From: Pseudolabrys sp035718275
GTDB taxonomy: Bacteria > Pseudomonadota > Alphaproteobacteria > Rhizobiales > Xanthobacteraceae
Direction of reading: 5' to 3'
NCBI GenBank assembly: GCA_035718275.1
Contig: DASTHI010000014.1
Span: 1 to 64,000, forward strand
Length of the DNA: 64,000 nt
In this document: positions 9,983-19,245 of the stretch, one piece after another
How positions within the stretch are numbered: the first letter of the stretch is position 1
Layout: each line of letters starts with the position of its first letter
Translations under genes and position numbers: made by a program
Notes under the pieces: model-generated
Seen by the model: only the letters and a program-made list of their open reading frames with translations
Told to the model about the DNA's origin: nothing
The model's database searches: none

Positions 9983-10005
<23 letters not shown>
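8218..10005 (+). CDS. LivM permease fused to LivG ATPase
   Basis: 595 residues. Residues 1-315 are a LivM-type permease (GLSWNMLSGYSGLISFGHAAFFGLGGY, coupling loop LTAIKQNEPAAAAAGIN). A low-complexity Ala/Pro linker follows at about 320-345, and residues 345-595 form an ABC ATPase with Walker A GPNGAGKTT and Walker B LLLLDE. The ABC signature is atypical: LPTKQLRLMELARAL replaces LS-G-QQR, and DETLAGLS replaces DEPxAG. Such a divergent LivG subgroup exists in rhizobia, so it may still work paired with LivF. Start ATG 8218 overlaps the livH stop. Confidence 0.88.
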
Positions 10006-10690
<685 letters not shown>

Positions 10691-10758
10691 ACGTCATGCG
10701 GGCGCCAATGTCCGCCAATTGCAAGCATGGCCAATCGGCCGCGAGGGAGGAAGAGACA

Positions 10759-12024
10759 ATGAAGAGAAGCATATTTCGTTTGCTAACGAGGCCGTCTGCC
10801 GCCGCCGCTGTGGCGGGCATTCTCGCAATCGCTGCAGCAGCGACGCTTACGACAGGCGCGGTTCGCGCCCAGGAGCCGAAGCCGGTGAAGATCGGCGTGA
10901 TCGTGCCACTGTCCGGTGCCTGGGCGCGGCAGGGGCAGCTTGTGAAGATGGGCGCCGAAACAGCTGTTGCCGAGATCAACGCTGCCGGTGGCATCAAGTC
11001 GATGGGTGGCGCCAAGCTCGAACTTGTTTCTGCCGACGCCGGCGACTCCGCAGAGAAAGCCAAGAATGCCGCCCAGCGCCTGATCGCCCAAGAGCCCGAC
11101 CTGGTGGGTGGCATGGGATCCTGGCTCTCGACCTTCACGCTTGCGGTCACCGAAGTCACCGAACGCGCGGAGGTGCCGTGGCTGACGCTTTCATACGCCG
11201 ATGGCATCACGACCCGCGGCTTCAAGCATGTGTTCCAGAGCTCGCCGCCGGCAAGCTTTCAGTCGACTCAGGCTGTGCCGACGATCGTCAACCTGGGTAA
11301 GGCAGCAACGGGAAAGGCGCCGACCACCGCCGGCATCATCGGCGACAATTCGGCATCTCCAATTGCCTTCCTCAAGCCGATGCGCGAAGGCGGACTCGAG
11401 AAGCTCGGCATGAAGGTGGTCATGGATGAGACCTACACGCCGCCGCTCTCTGACGCGACGCCACTGGTGCAGAAAATCCGGTCGACACGGCCGGAATTTC
11501 TCCTGTTTATCTCCTCGACCATCTCCGACCTGAAACTCGGGCTTGAGAAGATGAACGAGTTTCGCCTTGCCAAGGGCGCAATCCCGGTCATTGGCAACGG
11601 TGCCCATATGGGCGCGCCCGAAGTACTCAAGAATGTGCCAGCTGATCTTCTTGAGGGCGTGATGTTCATTGTGGCGAACTGGGGCCTGAAGGGTCAGGAG
11701 CGCATCAGCGAACTCTATAAGAAGCGCACGGGCGAACCGTGGATTACCCAAGATGGTCTTGCCGGCTATGGCCATGCTTGGATCCTGAAGGAAGCGCTGG
11801 AGAAGGTCGGGAAGGCGGATAAAGTCAAAGTCTCGGAAGCAATCCATCAACTTGATCTGAAGACCGGACCCGCGGCCGACACGTTTCCGGGCGGCGTGAA
11901 GTTTGATGCTGCTGGTCGCCGCGTCGACGCGCCACTTGTGATCGTGCAGTGGCAGAACGGGGTGCCTGTTTCGGTCTATCCGACCGATCGTGCGCTGGCG
12001 AAGGCGAAATGGCCCAAGAGTTAA
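10759..12024 (+). CDS. Periplasmic substrate-binding protein of the Liv-type transporter
   Basis: 421 residues with GGGAGG eight nt before the ATG, a basic N terminus and signal peptide ending about residue 36 (AVRAQ-EP). The mature protein is a type 1 periplasmic binding fold (Peripla_BP_6): IGVIVPLSGAWARQGQ, then VGGMGSWLSTFTLAVTEVTE and GIIGDN. It belongs to the LivK group used for amides, aromatic acids and other substrates. The catabolic genes that follow suggest the ligand is their substrate. It sits last in the transporter set and is separated from the next gene by a 12-bp-stem hairpin. Confidence 0.9.
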   Translation: MKRSIFRLLTRPSAAAAVAGILAIAAAATLTTGAVRAQEPKPVKIGVIVPLSGAWARQGQLVKMGAETAVAEINAAGGIKSMGGAKLELVSADAGDSAEKAKNAAQRLIAQEPDLVGGMGSWLSTFTLAVTEVTERAEVPWLTLSYADGITTRGFKHVFQSSPPASFQSTQAVPTIVNLGKAATGKAPTTAGIIGDNSASPIAFLKPMREGGLEKLGMKVVMDETYTPPLSDATPLVQKIRSTRPEFLLFISSTISDLKLGLEKMNEFRLAKGAIPVIGNGAHMGAPEVLKNVPADLLEGVMFIVANWGLKGQERISELYKKRTGEPWITQDGLAGYGHAWILKEALEKVGKADKVKVSEAIHQLDLKTGPAADTFPGGVKFDAAGRRVDAPLVIVQWQNGVPVSVYPTDRALAKAKWPKS

Positions 12025-12045
12025 AGCGCGCATGACATCAGGTTT

Positions 12046-12075
12046 CCACGCCTGCACCTGTTTGTGCAGGCGTGG
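12046..12075 (+). terminator. Perfect 12-bp stem-loop between binding protein and dehydrogenase genes
   Basis: CCACGCCTGCAC and GTGCAGGCGTGG flank a 6-nt loop, 22 nt after the binding-protein stop and 31 nt before the next ATG. No U tract follows, so it is more likely a partial terminator or a 3'-end stabiliser that would raise expression of the transporter genes over the enzymes downstream. Confidence 0.55.
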
Positions 12076-12105
12076 TCACTTCTGCGGTTAGATGGGGCGG
12101 TGGCG

Positions 12106-12915
12106 ATGGGTCGCTTGCAGGACAAGGTCGCGATCGTTGCGGGCGCCGGCTCGATCGCGGAAGGTTGGAGCAACGGAAAGGCGACTGCCGTATTATTTGC
12201 CCGTGAAGGCGCAAAGGTGTTTGCAGTTGATCGCGATCTCAAAGCGGCCGAGGAAAGCTGCAGCCTCATCAAGGCGGAGGGCGGTGAATGTATCGCGCAT
12301 CGCTGCGATGTTTCGATTGCAGCTGAGGTCGATGACATGGTGGCCGCCTGTATATCGGCCTATGGTCGTATAGACGTCTTGTTCAACAACGTCGGCATGC
12401 AAGTGGTCGGCGGTCCCCTGGACGTGAAGGAGGAAGACTGGGACCGCCTGATGACTGTCAACGTTAAGAGCATGTACCTGACTTGCCGCGCGGTGATCCC
12501 GCACATGATCGTTCAGGGCGGCGGCTCGATCATCAACAACTCTTCAACCGCCGGTATCCGCTTTACCTACGCCAACGTGGCCTATGCTGCCTCGAAAGGC
12601 GCGGTGAAGCAGCTCTCGCAGAACATCGGCGTGCAATATGCCGCCAAGGGGATTCGCTGCAATGCTGTCATGCCGGGCTACATTGCAACTCCCCGCATCA
12701 CCGATCGTCTCAAACGCAGCAACCCGCACGATTACGACCAGAAGATCAAGGAACGACAGATGGCGGTGCCAAACGGCAAGTTGGGCTCGGCCTGGGACGT
12801 CGCCTATGGCGTGCTTTATCTCGCCTCCGACGAGGCGCAGTTTGTCAACGCAACCGAGCTGGTGATCGATGGAGGCCAGACGGCCTCAGTGACCGGCAAG
12901 GTGTGGGAAGATTGA
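12106..12915 (+). CDS. Short-chain dehydrogenase/reductase
   Basis: 269 residues. NAD(P)-binding Rossmann motif in the variant form AGAGSIAEGWSNGKATA, the NN-G motif (LFNNVGM), catalytic Ser in NNSSTAG and the Y-x3-K pair (YAASK). The C-terminal end VNATELVIDGGQT is typical. The Asp after beta-2 (VDRD) suggests NAD preference. It starts the enzyme half of the island and is followed after one base by the next gene, so it oxidises or reduces an alcohol/ketone intermediate of that pathway; the exact substrate cannot be told. Confidence 0.88.
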   Translation: MGRLQDKVAIVAGAGSIAEGWSNGKATAVLFAREGAKVFAVDRDLKAAEESCSLIKAEGGECIAHRCDVSIAAEVDDMVAACISAYGRIDVLFNNVGMQVVGGPLDVKEEDWDRLMTVNVKSMYLTCRAVIPHMIVQGGGSIINNSSTAGIRFTYANVAYAASKGAVKQLSQNIGVQYAAKGIRCNAVMPGYIATPRITDRLKRSNPHDYDQKIKERQMAVPNGKLGSAWDVAYGVLYLASDEAQFVNATELVIDGGQTASVTGKVWED

Positions 12916-12916
12916 G

Positions 12917-13840
12917 ATGGCAAATCTCGCGTTCATCGGCTGCGGCGCTATGGGCGCGCCAATGGCCGAGAGGCTCATCGACGCGGGACATCGTGTGCGC
13001 ATTTACGATCCCGACGCGTCCGCAGTGGCTCCGCTCATTGCCGCCGGCGCCACTGGCGCCGCCTCCGCCGCCGACGCCGTGGACGGAAGCGAGGTGGCGT
13101 TCGCCTGCCTGCCATCGCCCGAGGTGAGCCATGTGGTCGCGCTTGCCGTCGCCGGTTGCAAGGGCCTGCGAGTCTATGTCGAAATGTCGACCATTGGCTC
13201 CAAGGCCATCAAGGCAATTGCCGCAAAACTCGCGGACACCGGCATTTCCGTGCTCGATTCTCCAGTCAGCGGCGGACCACGTGGTGCGCGCGCCGGGACC
13301 CTCTCCACGATGGTCGCCGGCTCGCGCGATGCATTCGAAGAGGTGAAGCCACTGCTGGAGGCAATTGCCCGCACCGTCTTCTATATTGGCGCGACGCCCG
13401 GCCTAGCTCAGGTGACGAAACTTGCAAACAACATGATCTCGGCGGCCGGCATGGCCGTCGCGTTCGAAGTCTCGGCCATGGCGGTGAAGGCCGGCGTCGA
13501 CGCTCGCGTCCTGATCGACACCATCAATGCCAGCACCGGCCGCAATAGCGCGACCATGGATAAGTTCCCAGCATCGGTGCTGACGCGGAGCTTTGACTAT
13601 GGTGGAAAGCTCGCCACCATGTACAAAGATGTATTCCTTTGTCTGGAAGAAGCGCGCGAACTCAATGTACCGATGTGGATCGGCTCCAATGTCGTGCAGC
13701 TCTGGTTTCACGCCATGACGCAAGGCCGCGGCGGCGACGACTACACCACGCTTATCAAAATGATCGAAGACTGGGCCGACGTCATCGTCGGCGGCAACGA
13801 GTCCGGTCCCGTGCCGGACAGAGGAGATCCCCGCAAGTGA
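12917..13840 (+). CDS. 3-hydroxyisobutyrate-dehydrogenase-like beta-hydroxyacid dehydrogenase
   Basis: 307 residues. N-terminal Rossmann domain (FIGCGAMGAPMAERLIDAGH), substrate-binding motif DSPVSGGPRGARAGTL, and the catalytic-lysine helix KLANNMIS. The C-terminal all-helical domain is present. Family members oxidise beta-hydroxyacids (3-hydroxyisobutyrate, tartronate semialdehyde, 6-phosphogluconate relatives) or reduce semialdehydes. One base separates it from the dehydrogenase before it. Confidence 0.88.
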   Translation: MANLAFIGCGAMGAPMAERLIDAGHRVRIYDPDASAVAPLIAAGATGAASAADAVDGSEVAFACLPSPEVSHVVALAVAGCKGLRVYVEMSTIGSKAIKAIAAKLADTGISVLDSPVSGGPRGARAGTLSTMVAGSRDAFEEVKPLLEAIARTVFYIGATPGLAQVTKLANNMISAAGMAVAFEVSAMAVKAGVDARVLIDTINASTGRNSATMDKFPASVLTRSFDYGGKLATMYKDVFLCLEEARELNVPMWIGSNVVQLWFHAMTQGRGGDDYTTLIKMIEDWADVIVGGNESGPVPDRGDPRK

Positions 13841-13849
13841 GTCCGCGTC

Positions 13850-14584
13850 ATGTGTGAAGCTCAGACCACAAAGGTGCCCGGCTGGAAAGGCTGGCTCGAC
13901 GTTCCCAAGCCAACAATCTCCGGCGCATCGGGCGGGTGGATCGACCTGTCGCACCGGCTGACCGAGGAGCTTTCGCGCATCCCCTCGTTCCCACAGCCCC
14001 GCATCCGGCAGATCACGAAAATCCCCGACCACCGCGCCAACGTGACTGAAGTGCACATGGTGGTGCATCACGGTACCCATCTCGACGCGCCGCGCCACTT
14101 CATCGCCGATGGCCCAACCATGGACCAAGTGCCGCTCGATCGCCTCTATGGGCCCGGAGTAGTCTGGCACTTTGACGTTGCCGCCGATGGTGTGCTCGAC
14201 GTTGCCGATCTCGAGCGCGCTACACCGCGACTGCGTGCTGGCGATATTGTGTTGATCGATACTGGGAGAGCGAAATACGTCAATACGGACTTATATATGC
14301 AGCACGCTTGCCTGTCCGGCGAAGCGGCAGCATGGCTCGTGAACCAAGGCGCCAAGGTCGTCGGCGTCGATTTCTCCACGCCTGATCTAGCTGCAGTTCG
14401 GCGTCCACCGGATTTCGCCTTCCCGGTGCACTATACGCTGCTCGGTCAAGGCGTTCTGATCGCCGAACATATCACCAATCTCGAGCCATTGGCCGGTAAA
14501 CGCGCGGAAATCATGTTCCTCGGGCTCAACATCGCGGGGTCGGACGGTGCACCGATGCGCGCCGTTGCCCGTCTCGCAGAGTGA
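13850..14584 (+). CDS. Cyclase-family metal-dependent hydrolase (KynB-like)
   Basis: 244 residues with the family signature HHGTHLDAPRHF near residues 65-76, whose His and Asp residues bind Zn or Mn in kynurenine formamidase, and a second metal region VGVDFSTPD. Members hydrolyse N-formyl amides, lactones or similar bonds; isatin hydrolase also belongs here. In this operon a ring-opened amide or lactone would be a fitting substrate, which is inference. It starts nine bases after the previous stop and nearly touches the next gene. Confidence 0.85.
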   Translation: MCEAQTTKVPGWKGWLDVPKPTISGASGGWIDLSHRLTEELSRIPSFPQPRIRQITKIPDHRANVTEVHMVVHHGTHLDAPRHFIADGPTMDQVPLDRLYGPGVVWHFDVAADGVLDVADLERATPRLRAGDIVLIDTGRAKYVNTDLYMQHACLSGEAAAWLVNQGAKVVGVDFSTPDLAAVRRPPDFAFPVHYTLLGQGVLIAEHITNLEPLAGKRAEIMFLGLNIAGSDGAPMRAVARLAE

Positions 14585-14601
14585 GGATGCAAGTAGTGGG
14601 C

Positions 14602-15600
14602 ATGAGCAAGGTCGACGCTGATAAGATCTACGCCGTCCGCGTGCATAAACTGGGTGGCCCAGACGAGCTGCGTTACGAACAAGTCGAGATTGGCGGGCCC
14701 GGCGCTGGCGAGGCGCGCGTGCGGCACACTGCGATTGGGTTGAACTTCACCGACATTCATTTCCGCACCGGTCGCTATCCGCTACCGCAGCTGCCTCACG
14801 TGATCGGTATGGAAGCCGCCGGGGTCGTCGAGGCAGTCGGCCCCGGCGTCACCGAAGTGCAGCCAGGCGACCGCGTCGCTTACGCATCGGAGAAGCCGCG
14901 TGCCTATGCGCAGGCAACGGTGATGCCGATCACACGCCTGATCAAATTGCCAGAGTGGATCGATGACGAGACCGCCGCCGCCTCTATTCTCAAAGGATTG
15001 ACCGCGCAATACCTGCTGCGCAGTGCCTATCGCATCCAATCCGGCGAGACGATTCTGATTCAGGCCGCCGCCGGCGGCGTAGGCTTGATCATGTGCCAAT
15101 GGGCCCATCACCTGGGGGCCACGGTAATCGGTACGGTGAGCACAGCCGCAAAGGCTGCGCTTGCCAAAGCCAATGGCTGCGATCACCCGCTCAACTATAC
15201 GACCGAGGACGTGGTCGAGCGGGTGAAAGGGCTGACCGGGGGTGTCGGCCTGCCGGTTGTTTATGATGGTGTCGGCGGCTCGACCTACGAGATGTCGCTC
15301 CAATGTCTGCGCCGACGCGGCATGGCGGTGTTCTACGGAACGGCGGGTGGAGTGATCCCGCCGTTCGACCTGTGGCGGCTCAACCGGATGGGGTCACTCT
15401 ACGTGACGTTCGCGGGGCTTGCCGACTACCTGCACGAGCGCAGCGAAATGCTCGAACGGGCAGCCGACCTATTCACGATGATCAAGAACGGCGCGGTGAA
15501 GGTACCGATTAACCAGCGTTACAAGCTCGCCGACGTCGCGCAAGCGCATCGCGACCTGGAAGGCCGGCGCACCAGCGGCGCCTCGATCCTCATCCCATGA
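14602..15600 (+). CDS. Zinc-free quinone oxidoreductase (MDR superfamily)
   Basis: 332 residues, the usual length. The N-terminal GroES-like part has NFTDIHFRTGRYP and GMEAAGVVEAVGPGV; the nucleotide-binding part has ILIQAAAGGVGLIMCQWAHHLGATVIGTV, the NADPH-binding AAxGGVG motif of QOR. No catalytic zinc cysteines are present. Reduces quinones or enones with NADPH. Several starts are possible at 14581-14602; the ATG 14602 matches the usual N terminus (MSK.. AVRVHKLGG). Confidence 0.88.
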   Translation: MSKVDADKIYAVRVHKLGGPDELRYEQVEIGGPGAGEARVRHTAIGLNFTDIHFRTGRYPLPQLPHVIGMEAAGVVEAVGPGVTEVQPGDRVAYASEKPRAYAQATVMPITRLIKLPEWIDDETAAASILKGLTAQYLLRSAYRIQSGETILIQAAAGGVGLIMCQWAHHLGATVIGTVSTAAKAALAKANGCDHPLNYTTEDVVERVKGLTGGVGLPVVYDGVGGSTYEMSLQCLRRRGMAVFYGTAGGVIPPFDLWRLNRMGSLYVTFAGLADYLHERSEMLERAADLFTMIKNGAVKVPINQRYKLADVAQAHRDLEGRRTSGASILIP

Positions 15601-15614
15601 CCAGTGGTGTACGC

Positions 15615-15938
15615 TTAACGTCGAGACCGCGGCAGCGCGACATAGACGTTACGGCGCGCATTGGTGAACATCGACTCCATCCTTCGCGTCCACGACGATC
15701 TATTGGTGCCGCTGATCTGCAAATAAGGGGGCGATTGCAACACCGCGGTCGATTCAAGATCGTACAGCGCGAGGTATTTCGGTTCGCCCTCAACGGCGCG
15801 GAAACGTCGCGCGCTGAGGAACCCGGGAATCGCCTCCCGCTCAGGCAGATGTTCTTCTTCGTACCAGCGATTGAACTCGTCCTCGAGCGCGGGGTCGATA
15901 TCGGTCATGAAAAGTAGCAGGCCGCGTGGGTCGCTCAT
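15615..15938 (-). CDS. Small dimeric alpha/beta-barrel protein
   Basis: 107 residues on the strand opposite to its neighbours. The opening GLLLFMTDIDPALEDEFNRWYEEEHLPEREAIPGFLSARRF is the pattern of ferredoxin-like dimeric barrels (EthD/DUF4286-like: 'D..EFN.WY..EHLPE....PGF..ARR'). These often act as small isomerases, decarboxylases or oxygenases in aromatic and polyketide pathways. Function here is unknown. The ends of the flanking genes leave 14 and 48 bases. Confidence 0.7.
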   Translation of the reverse strand: MSDPRGLLLFMTDIDPALEDEFNRWYEEEHLPEREAIPGFLSARRFRAVEGEPKYLALYDLESTAVLQSPPYLQISGTNRSSWTRRMESMFTNARRNVYVALPRSRR

Positions 15939-15986
15939 CGATGAACTCTCGGTGTGCTTGGTTTGTCAAAATCCGTGAGGCGCCTA

Positions 15987-16769
15987 ATGACCGCGAAACT
16001 TCAATATGATCTGGGCGGCAAAGGTCCCGCCATTGTTCTACTGCATCCGGTCGGACTTGACCGTACTTTCGTCGAGCCCGTCGCAGCGCAGTTGCGAAGG
16101 GATTTCACCGTGGTCGGCGTTGACCTGCGCGGTCACGGCCAGAGCCGCAACTCGGAGCCAGCGACTTCGCTCGATGATTACGCAGATGACTTGCATGTTC
16201 TGATCGCCATGCTCGAACTTGCGCCGGCGGCGGTGGTCGGCTTCTCCTTCGGCGGCATGGTGGCGCAGACTTTGGCGCTAAAACATCCCGGCGATGTCGC
16301 TGCATTGGTGCCCTGTGCTTGTGCCAGCACCCTGCCAGAACCGGGGCGCGACATCGCTCGCGGCCGCGGTGACGATGCACGCAAGTACGGTATGGGAGCG
16401 GTGCTGGAAGCCACTCTTGACCGCTGGTTTACACCCTCGTTCCGAGCCGACGGCCGGGACAGCGCCGTGCGCACGCAACTCCTGTCGAATGACGTGGAAG
16501 GATGGGCACAGGCTTGGCATGCGATGGCACAGATAGACACTCTCCCCCGGCTTGGTGCCATCCAAGTGCCCACCTTGTGTGTTGCCGGCGAACTGGACAA
16601 ATCGGCGCCACCACCGGTGGTCAGGGCCATTGCCGACGCCATTCCGGGCGCACGCTATGCGGAGCTGTCCGGCGCCCCGCACATGATTTTTATTGAGCAA
16701 CCGGAGGAGACGGCGCGCGTGATAGGTGGCTTCCTGCGGGACGCACTCAAATCCGACGCTGGGCGCTGA
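15987..16769 (+). CDS. Alpha/beta hydrolase (enol-lactonase-like)
   Basis: 260 residues. Oxyanion HPVGLDR region, VDLRGHGQS strand/turn, nucleophile elbow GFSFGG, acid Asp in GELDKSAPP and His in GAPHMIF. The pattern is that of 3-oxoadipate enol-lactonase and related C-C or amide hydrolases. The ATG at 15987 has GAGGCG before it. It ends two bases before the convergent end of the NicX-like gene. In the maleamate pathway an alpha/beta hydrolase (NicD) acts after NicX, so a similar sequential role is possible but unproven. Confidence 0.85.
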   Translation: MTAKLQYDLGGKGPAIVLLHPVGLDRTFVEPVAAQLRRDFTVVGVDLRGHGQSRNSEPATSLDDYADDLHVLIAMLELAPAAVVGFSFGGMVAQTLALKHPGDVAALVPCACASTLPEPGRDIARGRGDDARKYGMGAVLEATLDRWFTPSFRADGRDSAVRTQLLSNDVEGWAQAWHAMAQIDTLPRLGAIQVPTLCVAGELDKSAPPPVVRAIADAIPGARYAELSGAPHMIFIEQPEETARVIGGFLRDALKSDAGR

Positions 16770-16771
16770 TC

Positions 16772-17824
16772 CTATGGTCCTTCGATCGGGACGAGGATCT
16801 TGCCGTTGTCGATACGCTTAACACCATCAACGTAGAGTGTCGGATGCAGGATCACGCCATCCATGTGGATCTTTGATTTAACTGAGCCGCCGACATCGAC
16901 GTTGGTGCCGAGGCCGAAATGCAGCGTGCCCATGATATTCTTGTCTTCGCGTTGAATGCCACGTACGACCGCTTTGGCATTGACGCCAACCGAAGCTTCC
17001 GCCGGGCACATATAGGCGTTGTCGTCGCCGTAGACTTCGAGATAATCGCGCAAGATGCGGGCCTCCGCACCGCCGTCGATCTTGATAACGCGACCCTTCT
17101 CGACCGTAAGCTCGATCGGCGTAAGCAGCCGACCGATGTGGTGCATGGTGAGATCGATGACCAATTTGCCGTTGGCACTGCCTTCCACCGGCGCGACGTT
17201 GAATTCTCCCGTCGGGAACAAATAATAAAGCAAGTTGTTGCCAGGCCGGTTCTCATCCTTGGCGAAGTCAATGATCCGGTAAGGATCGAATTTGTCGGTC
17301 GGCAACGGCGGCTGCGTAATTCGATTAGCAACACTGTAAGTGAAGTCCGTGCCGAACTGCGAGGTCACACGGCACTCACGCGCATTGGGACCAAACACGT
17401 TTTTGGCCACGTAATGCTTGCGGACTGCGATTTGCTTCATGTCGTCAGTGACCGCGCCTGACTGGAACCATTCGAGTTGCATGCCGCCGTCCATGCAAAT
17501 GGCGGGGATGCCCGCAGCCATTGCAGTGAAGTTGGCATGACTGTGCAACATGCCGGTGGAGGCCAGCAGCACGTTGAAGTCCGATTTCATCATCGCCTCG
17601 CAGACGGCGGATGGCGGATCATAGTAATCGGCGGGTCGTCGCTCGAATAGCGCGACCGTGGTTTCTGCGCCGAGCTCGGCGCAGATGCTCTGCACAACCT
17701 GCCAGACGCGCGGGTCGTGTGAGAAATCACTCAGAATAAGGACCCGATGGCCCGGCTTGATATTGGCGACAAATGGCCGGCGGATGTAGTCCATATTGCC
17801 GACCACAAACGAACCCATCGACAT
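16772..17824 (-). CDS. NicX/M29-aminopeptidase-like metalloenzyme
   Basis: 350 residues, the size of 2,5-dihydroxypyridine 5,6-dioxygenase (NicX). The ATG at 17824 has GAGG seven nt upstream. The C-terminal half carries TNVDVGGSVKSKIHMDG...LYVDG, matching the NicX segment that holds the Fe-binding His-x-Asp pair. The segment that in NicX supplies another His ligand here reads PAEASVGVN, with Glu, as in M29 aminopeptidases, which use Glu ligands for two metals. So it may be a ring-cleaving dioxygenase or an aminopeptidase-like hydrolase. The setting (catabolic enzymes plus a divergent GntR regulator) favours ring cleavage. Confidence 0.72.
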   Translation of the reverse strand: MSMGSFVVGNMDYIRRPFVANIKPGHRVLILSDFSHDPRVWQVVQSICAELGAETTVALFERRPADYYDPPSAVCEAMMKSDFNVLLASTGMLHSHANFTAMAAGIPAICMDGGMQLEWFQSGAVTDDMKQIAVRKHYVAKNVFGPNARECRVTSQFGTDFTYSVANRITQPPLPTDKFDPYRIIDFAKDENRPGNNLLYYLFPTGEFNVAPVEGSANGKLVIDLTMHHIGRLLTPIELTVEKGRVIKIDGGAEARILRDYLEVYGDDNAYMCPAEASVGVNAKAVVRGIQREDKNIMGTLHFGLGTNVDVGGSVKSKIHMDGVILHPTLYVDGVKRIDNGKILVPIEGP

Positions 17825-17874
17825 GACGCTGCCTCTGCTGCTGACCCGGCCAGCGTCCGATCGCCGGCTCGTTA

Positions 17875-17882
17875 TGTCGACA
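17875..17882. promoter_or_regulatory. Candidate GntR operator, site 1
   Basis: Palindrome TGTCGACA with extended flanks (reading AAGTGTCGACAT on the minus strand), 51 bp upstream of the NicX-like start. Same core as sites at 6948 and 17960. Confidence 0.4.
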
Positions 17883-17958
17883 CTTAAAGCGTTGCTCTGG
17901 AAAGGGTCAAGCTTGCTTCCGCAGTAGCCTGGAGCTCGGCCTTTGCAGTCAAAACTGA

Positions 17959-18777
17959 GTGTCGACAACTGATACAAAACCGGATTCAACTGCTAGGTTA
18001 GACGGACCAATCGGAGCAGCAACCATCGACGCCCGCACCAAACAACTTCCCGTCAAAGACTCGTTAAAGGACGAGCGCTCGTTTGCTCGTGCCAGAAGCG
18101 TCGCGCACGCGATTGTGGCCGAGCGGCACGATCGGCCGTCCCTGGTGTCCGACATTGCCTGCGATCTTGCCGCGGAAATCATCGAAGACCTGCGACAGCC
18201 AGGTGACGACCTTAATACGGTCGAGCTATCGCGCCGTTACGACACCAGCCGGACGCCGATCCGGGAGGCGTTGATGCTGCTCGAGAAGGAAGGACTGGTG
18301 CAGATTTTGCCCCGGCGGCGACCGAGGGTAGCGGTACTCGGGGCCGCCGAAGTGTGTGAAATCTACAATGCACGCGCCGCTCTGTTCGATTTGATTGCAA
18401 CCGACGTCGCGAGATTTGCGCGCCCCGAGGGCCTCGCCGCGTTACGTACGCCGCTGGCCGAAATGGAACAGGCATACCGGAAAACCGACCTCAATGGTTT
18501 CGTGTGGGCGAACGTGGATTTCTATGAACGCAATACGCAGCTTGCGAACAACCGGACCGTTAAGCGCATTCTCGATTCCCTGCTGCTTCGGACGCTGCGG
18601 CTGCGGCGGCTAAGCTTGTCACAGCCAGAAAGAATGCAGAAATCACTGGATGACAACACGCGACTGCTGAAGGCCTACGAAGAGCGAGACGCCGACCTTG
18701 CCGCAGCACTCATCCGTTCAAATCACATGAATGCGCTGGCGGCGCTGGAAAAGTGCATGCCGAACGGCTTAGGCTGA
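17959..18777 (+). CDS. GntR-family regulator (FCD/FadR type)
   Basis: 272 residues. The winged HTH lies at about residues 65-130 (SDIACDLAAEIIEDLRQPGDDL..., then LSRRYDTSRTPIREALMLLEKEGLV), preceded by an unusually long 60-residue N-terminal tail. The C-terminal helical FCD domain binds small acids in this family, with candidate metal ligands in NVDFYERN and the SNHMNALAALE end. Divergent from the NicX-like gene, it most likely controls the island. The start is a GTG at 17959 that overlaps a TGTCGACA palindrome; an internal start is possible. Confidence 0.82.
   Translation: MSTTDTKPDSTARLDGPIGAATIDARTKQLPVKDSLKDERSFARARSVAHAIVAERHDRPSLVSDIACDLAAEIIEDLRQPGDDLNTVELSRRYDTSRTPIREALMLLEKEGLVQILPRRRPRVAVLGAAEVCEIYNARAALFDLIATDVARFARPEGLAALRTPLAEMEQAYRKTDLNGFVWANVDFYERNTQLANNRTVKRILDSLLLRTLRLRRLSLSQPERMQKSLDDNTRLLKAYEERDADLAAALIRSNHMNALAALEKCMPNGLG
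17960..17967. promoter_or_regulatory. Candidate GntR operator, site 2
   Basis: TGTCGACA in AGTGTCGACAACT, overlapping the presumed GntR start codon, which fits autoregulation if the true transcript starts upstream. Confidence 0.35.
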
Positions 18778-18873
18778 CGTTGTCACATTGCTTACAGCAT
18801 TGCTTATGGGCTCGGCTTGAACAAAACGCGACCTGCGCAGAGCCTCAAACCGTTTCAAATCATTAGGAAAATT

Positions 18874-18949
<76 letters not shown>

Positions 18950-19107
18950 GGATTGCCCGTGCGGAATTCCGCCAAGCGCGCGTGGCTTAGCAAAGGCCTT
19001 CAGTGGTGTCCAGCGCGCGCCAATTCAGTAAGTGGGCACGTTCTCGTCCGGATCAGTTTCATCGTGCAGCGCCTGTCATCCACTGCTGATGAAGTTTGAC
19101 AACGAAA

Positions 19108-19132
19108 AAGCCGCCGGCCGTGCCGGCGGCTT
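19108..19132 (-). terminator. Rho-independent terminator of the Spy-like gene
   Basis: An 11-bp perfect stem (AAGCCGCCGGC / GCCGGCGGCTT) with a 3-nt loop; on the minus strand it is followed by a TTTTTC tract. It lies 114 bp after the minus-strand Spy-like gene. Confidence 0.8.
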
Positions 19133-19245
19133 CGAAGGCGGGCGGGACGGCGCCGGGGAGGAGCGCGCATCCGGCCGCCTGCTTTCTTGCGGCGACTCGT
19201 CCGGGACCTGTCAAACCGATCCCGCGATGCCGCTGGAAATTGCGG

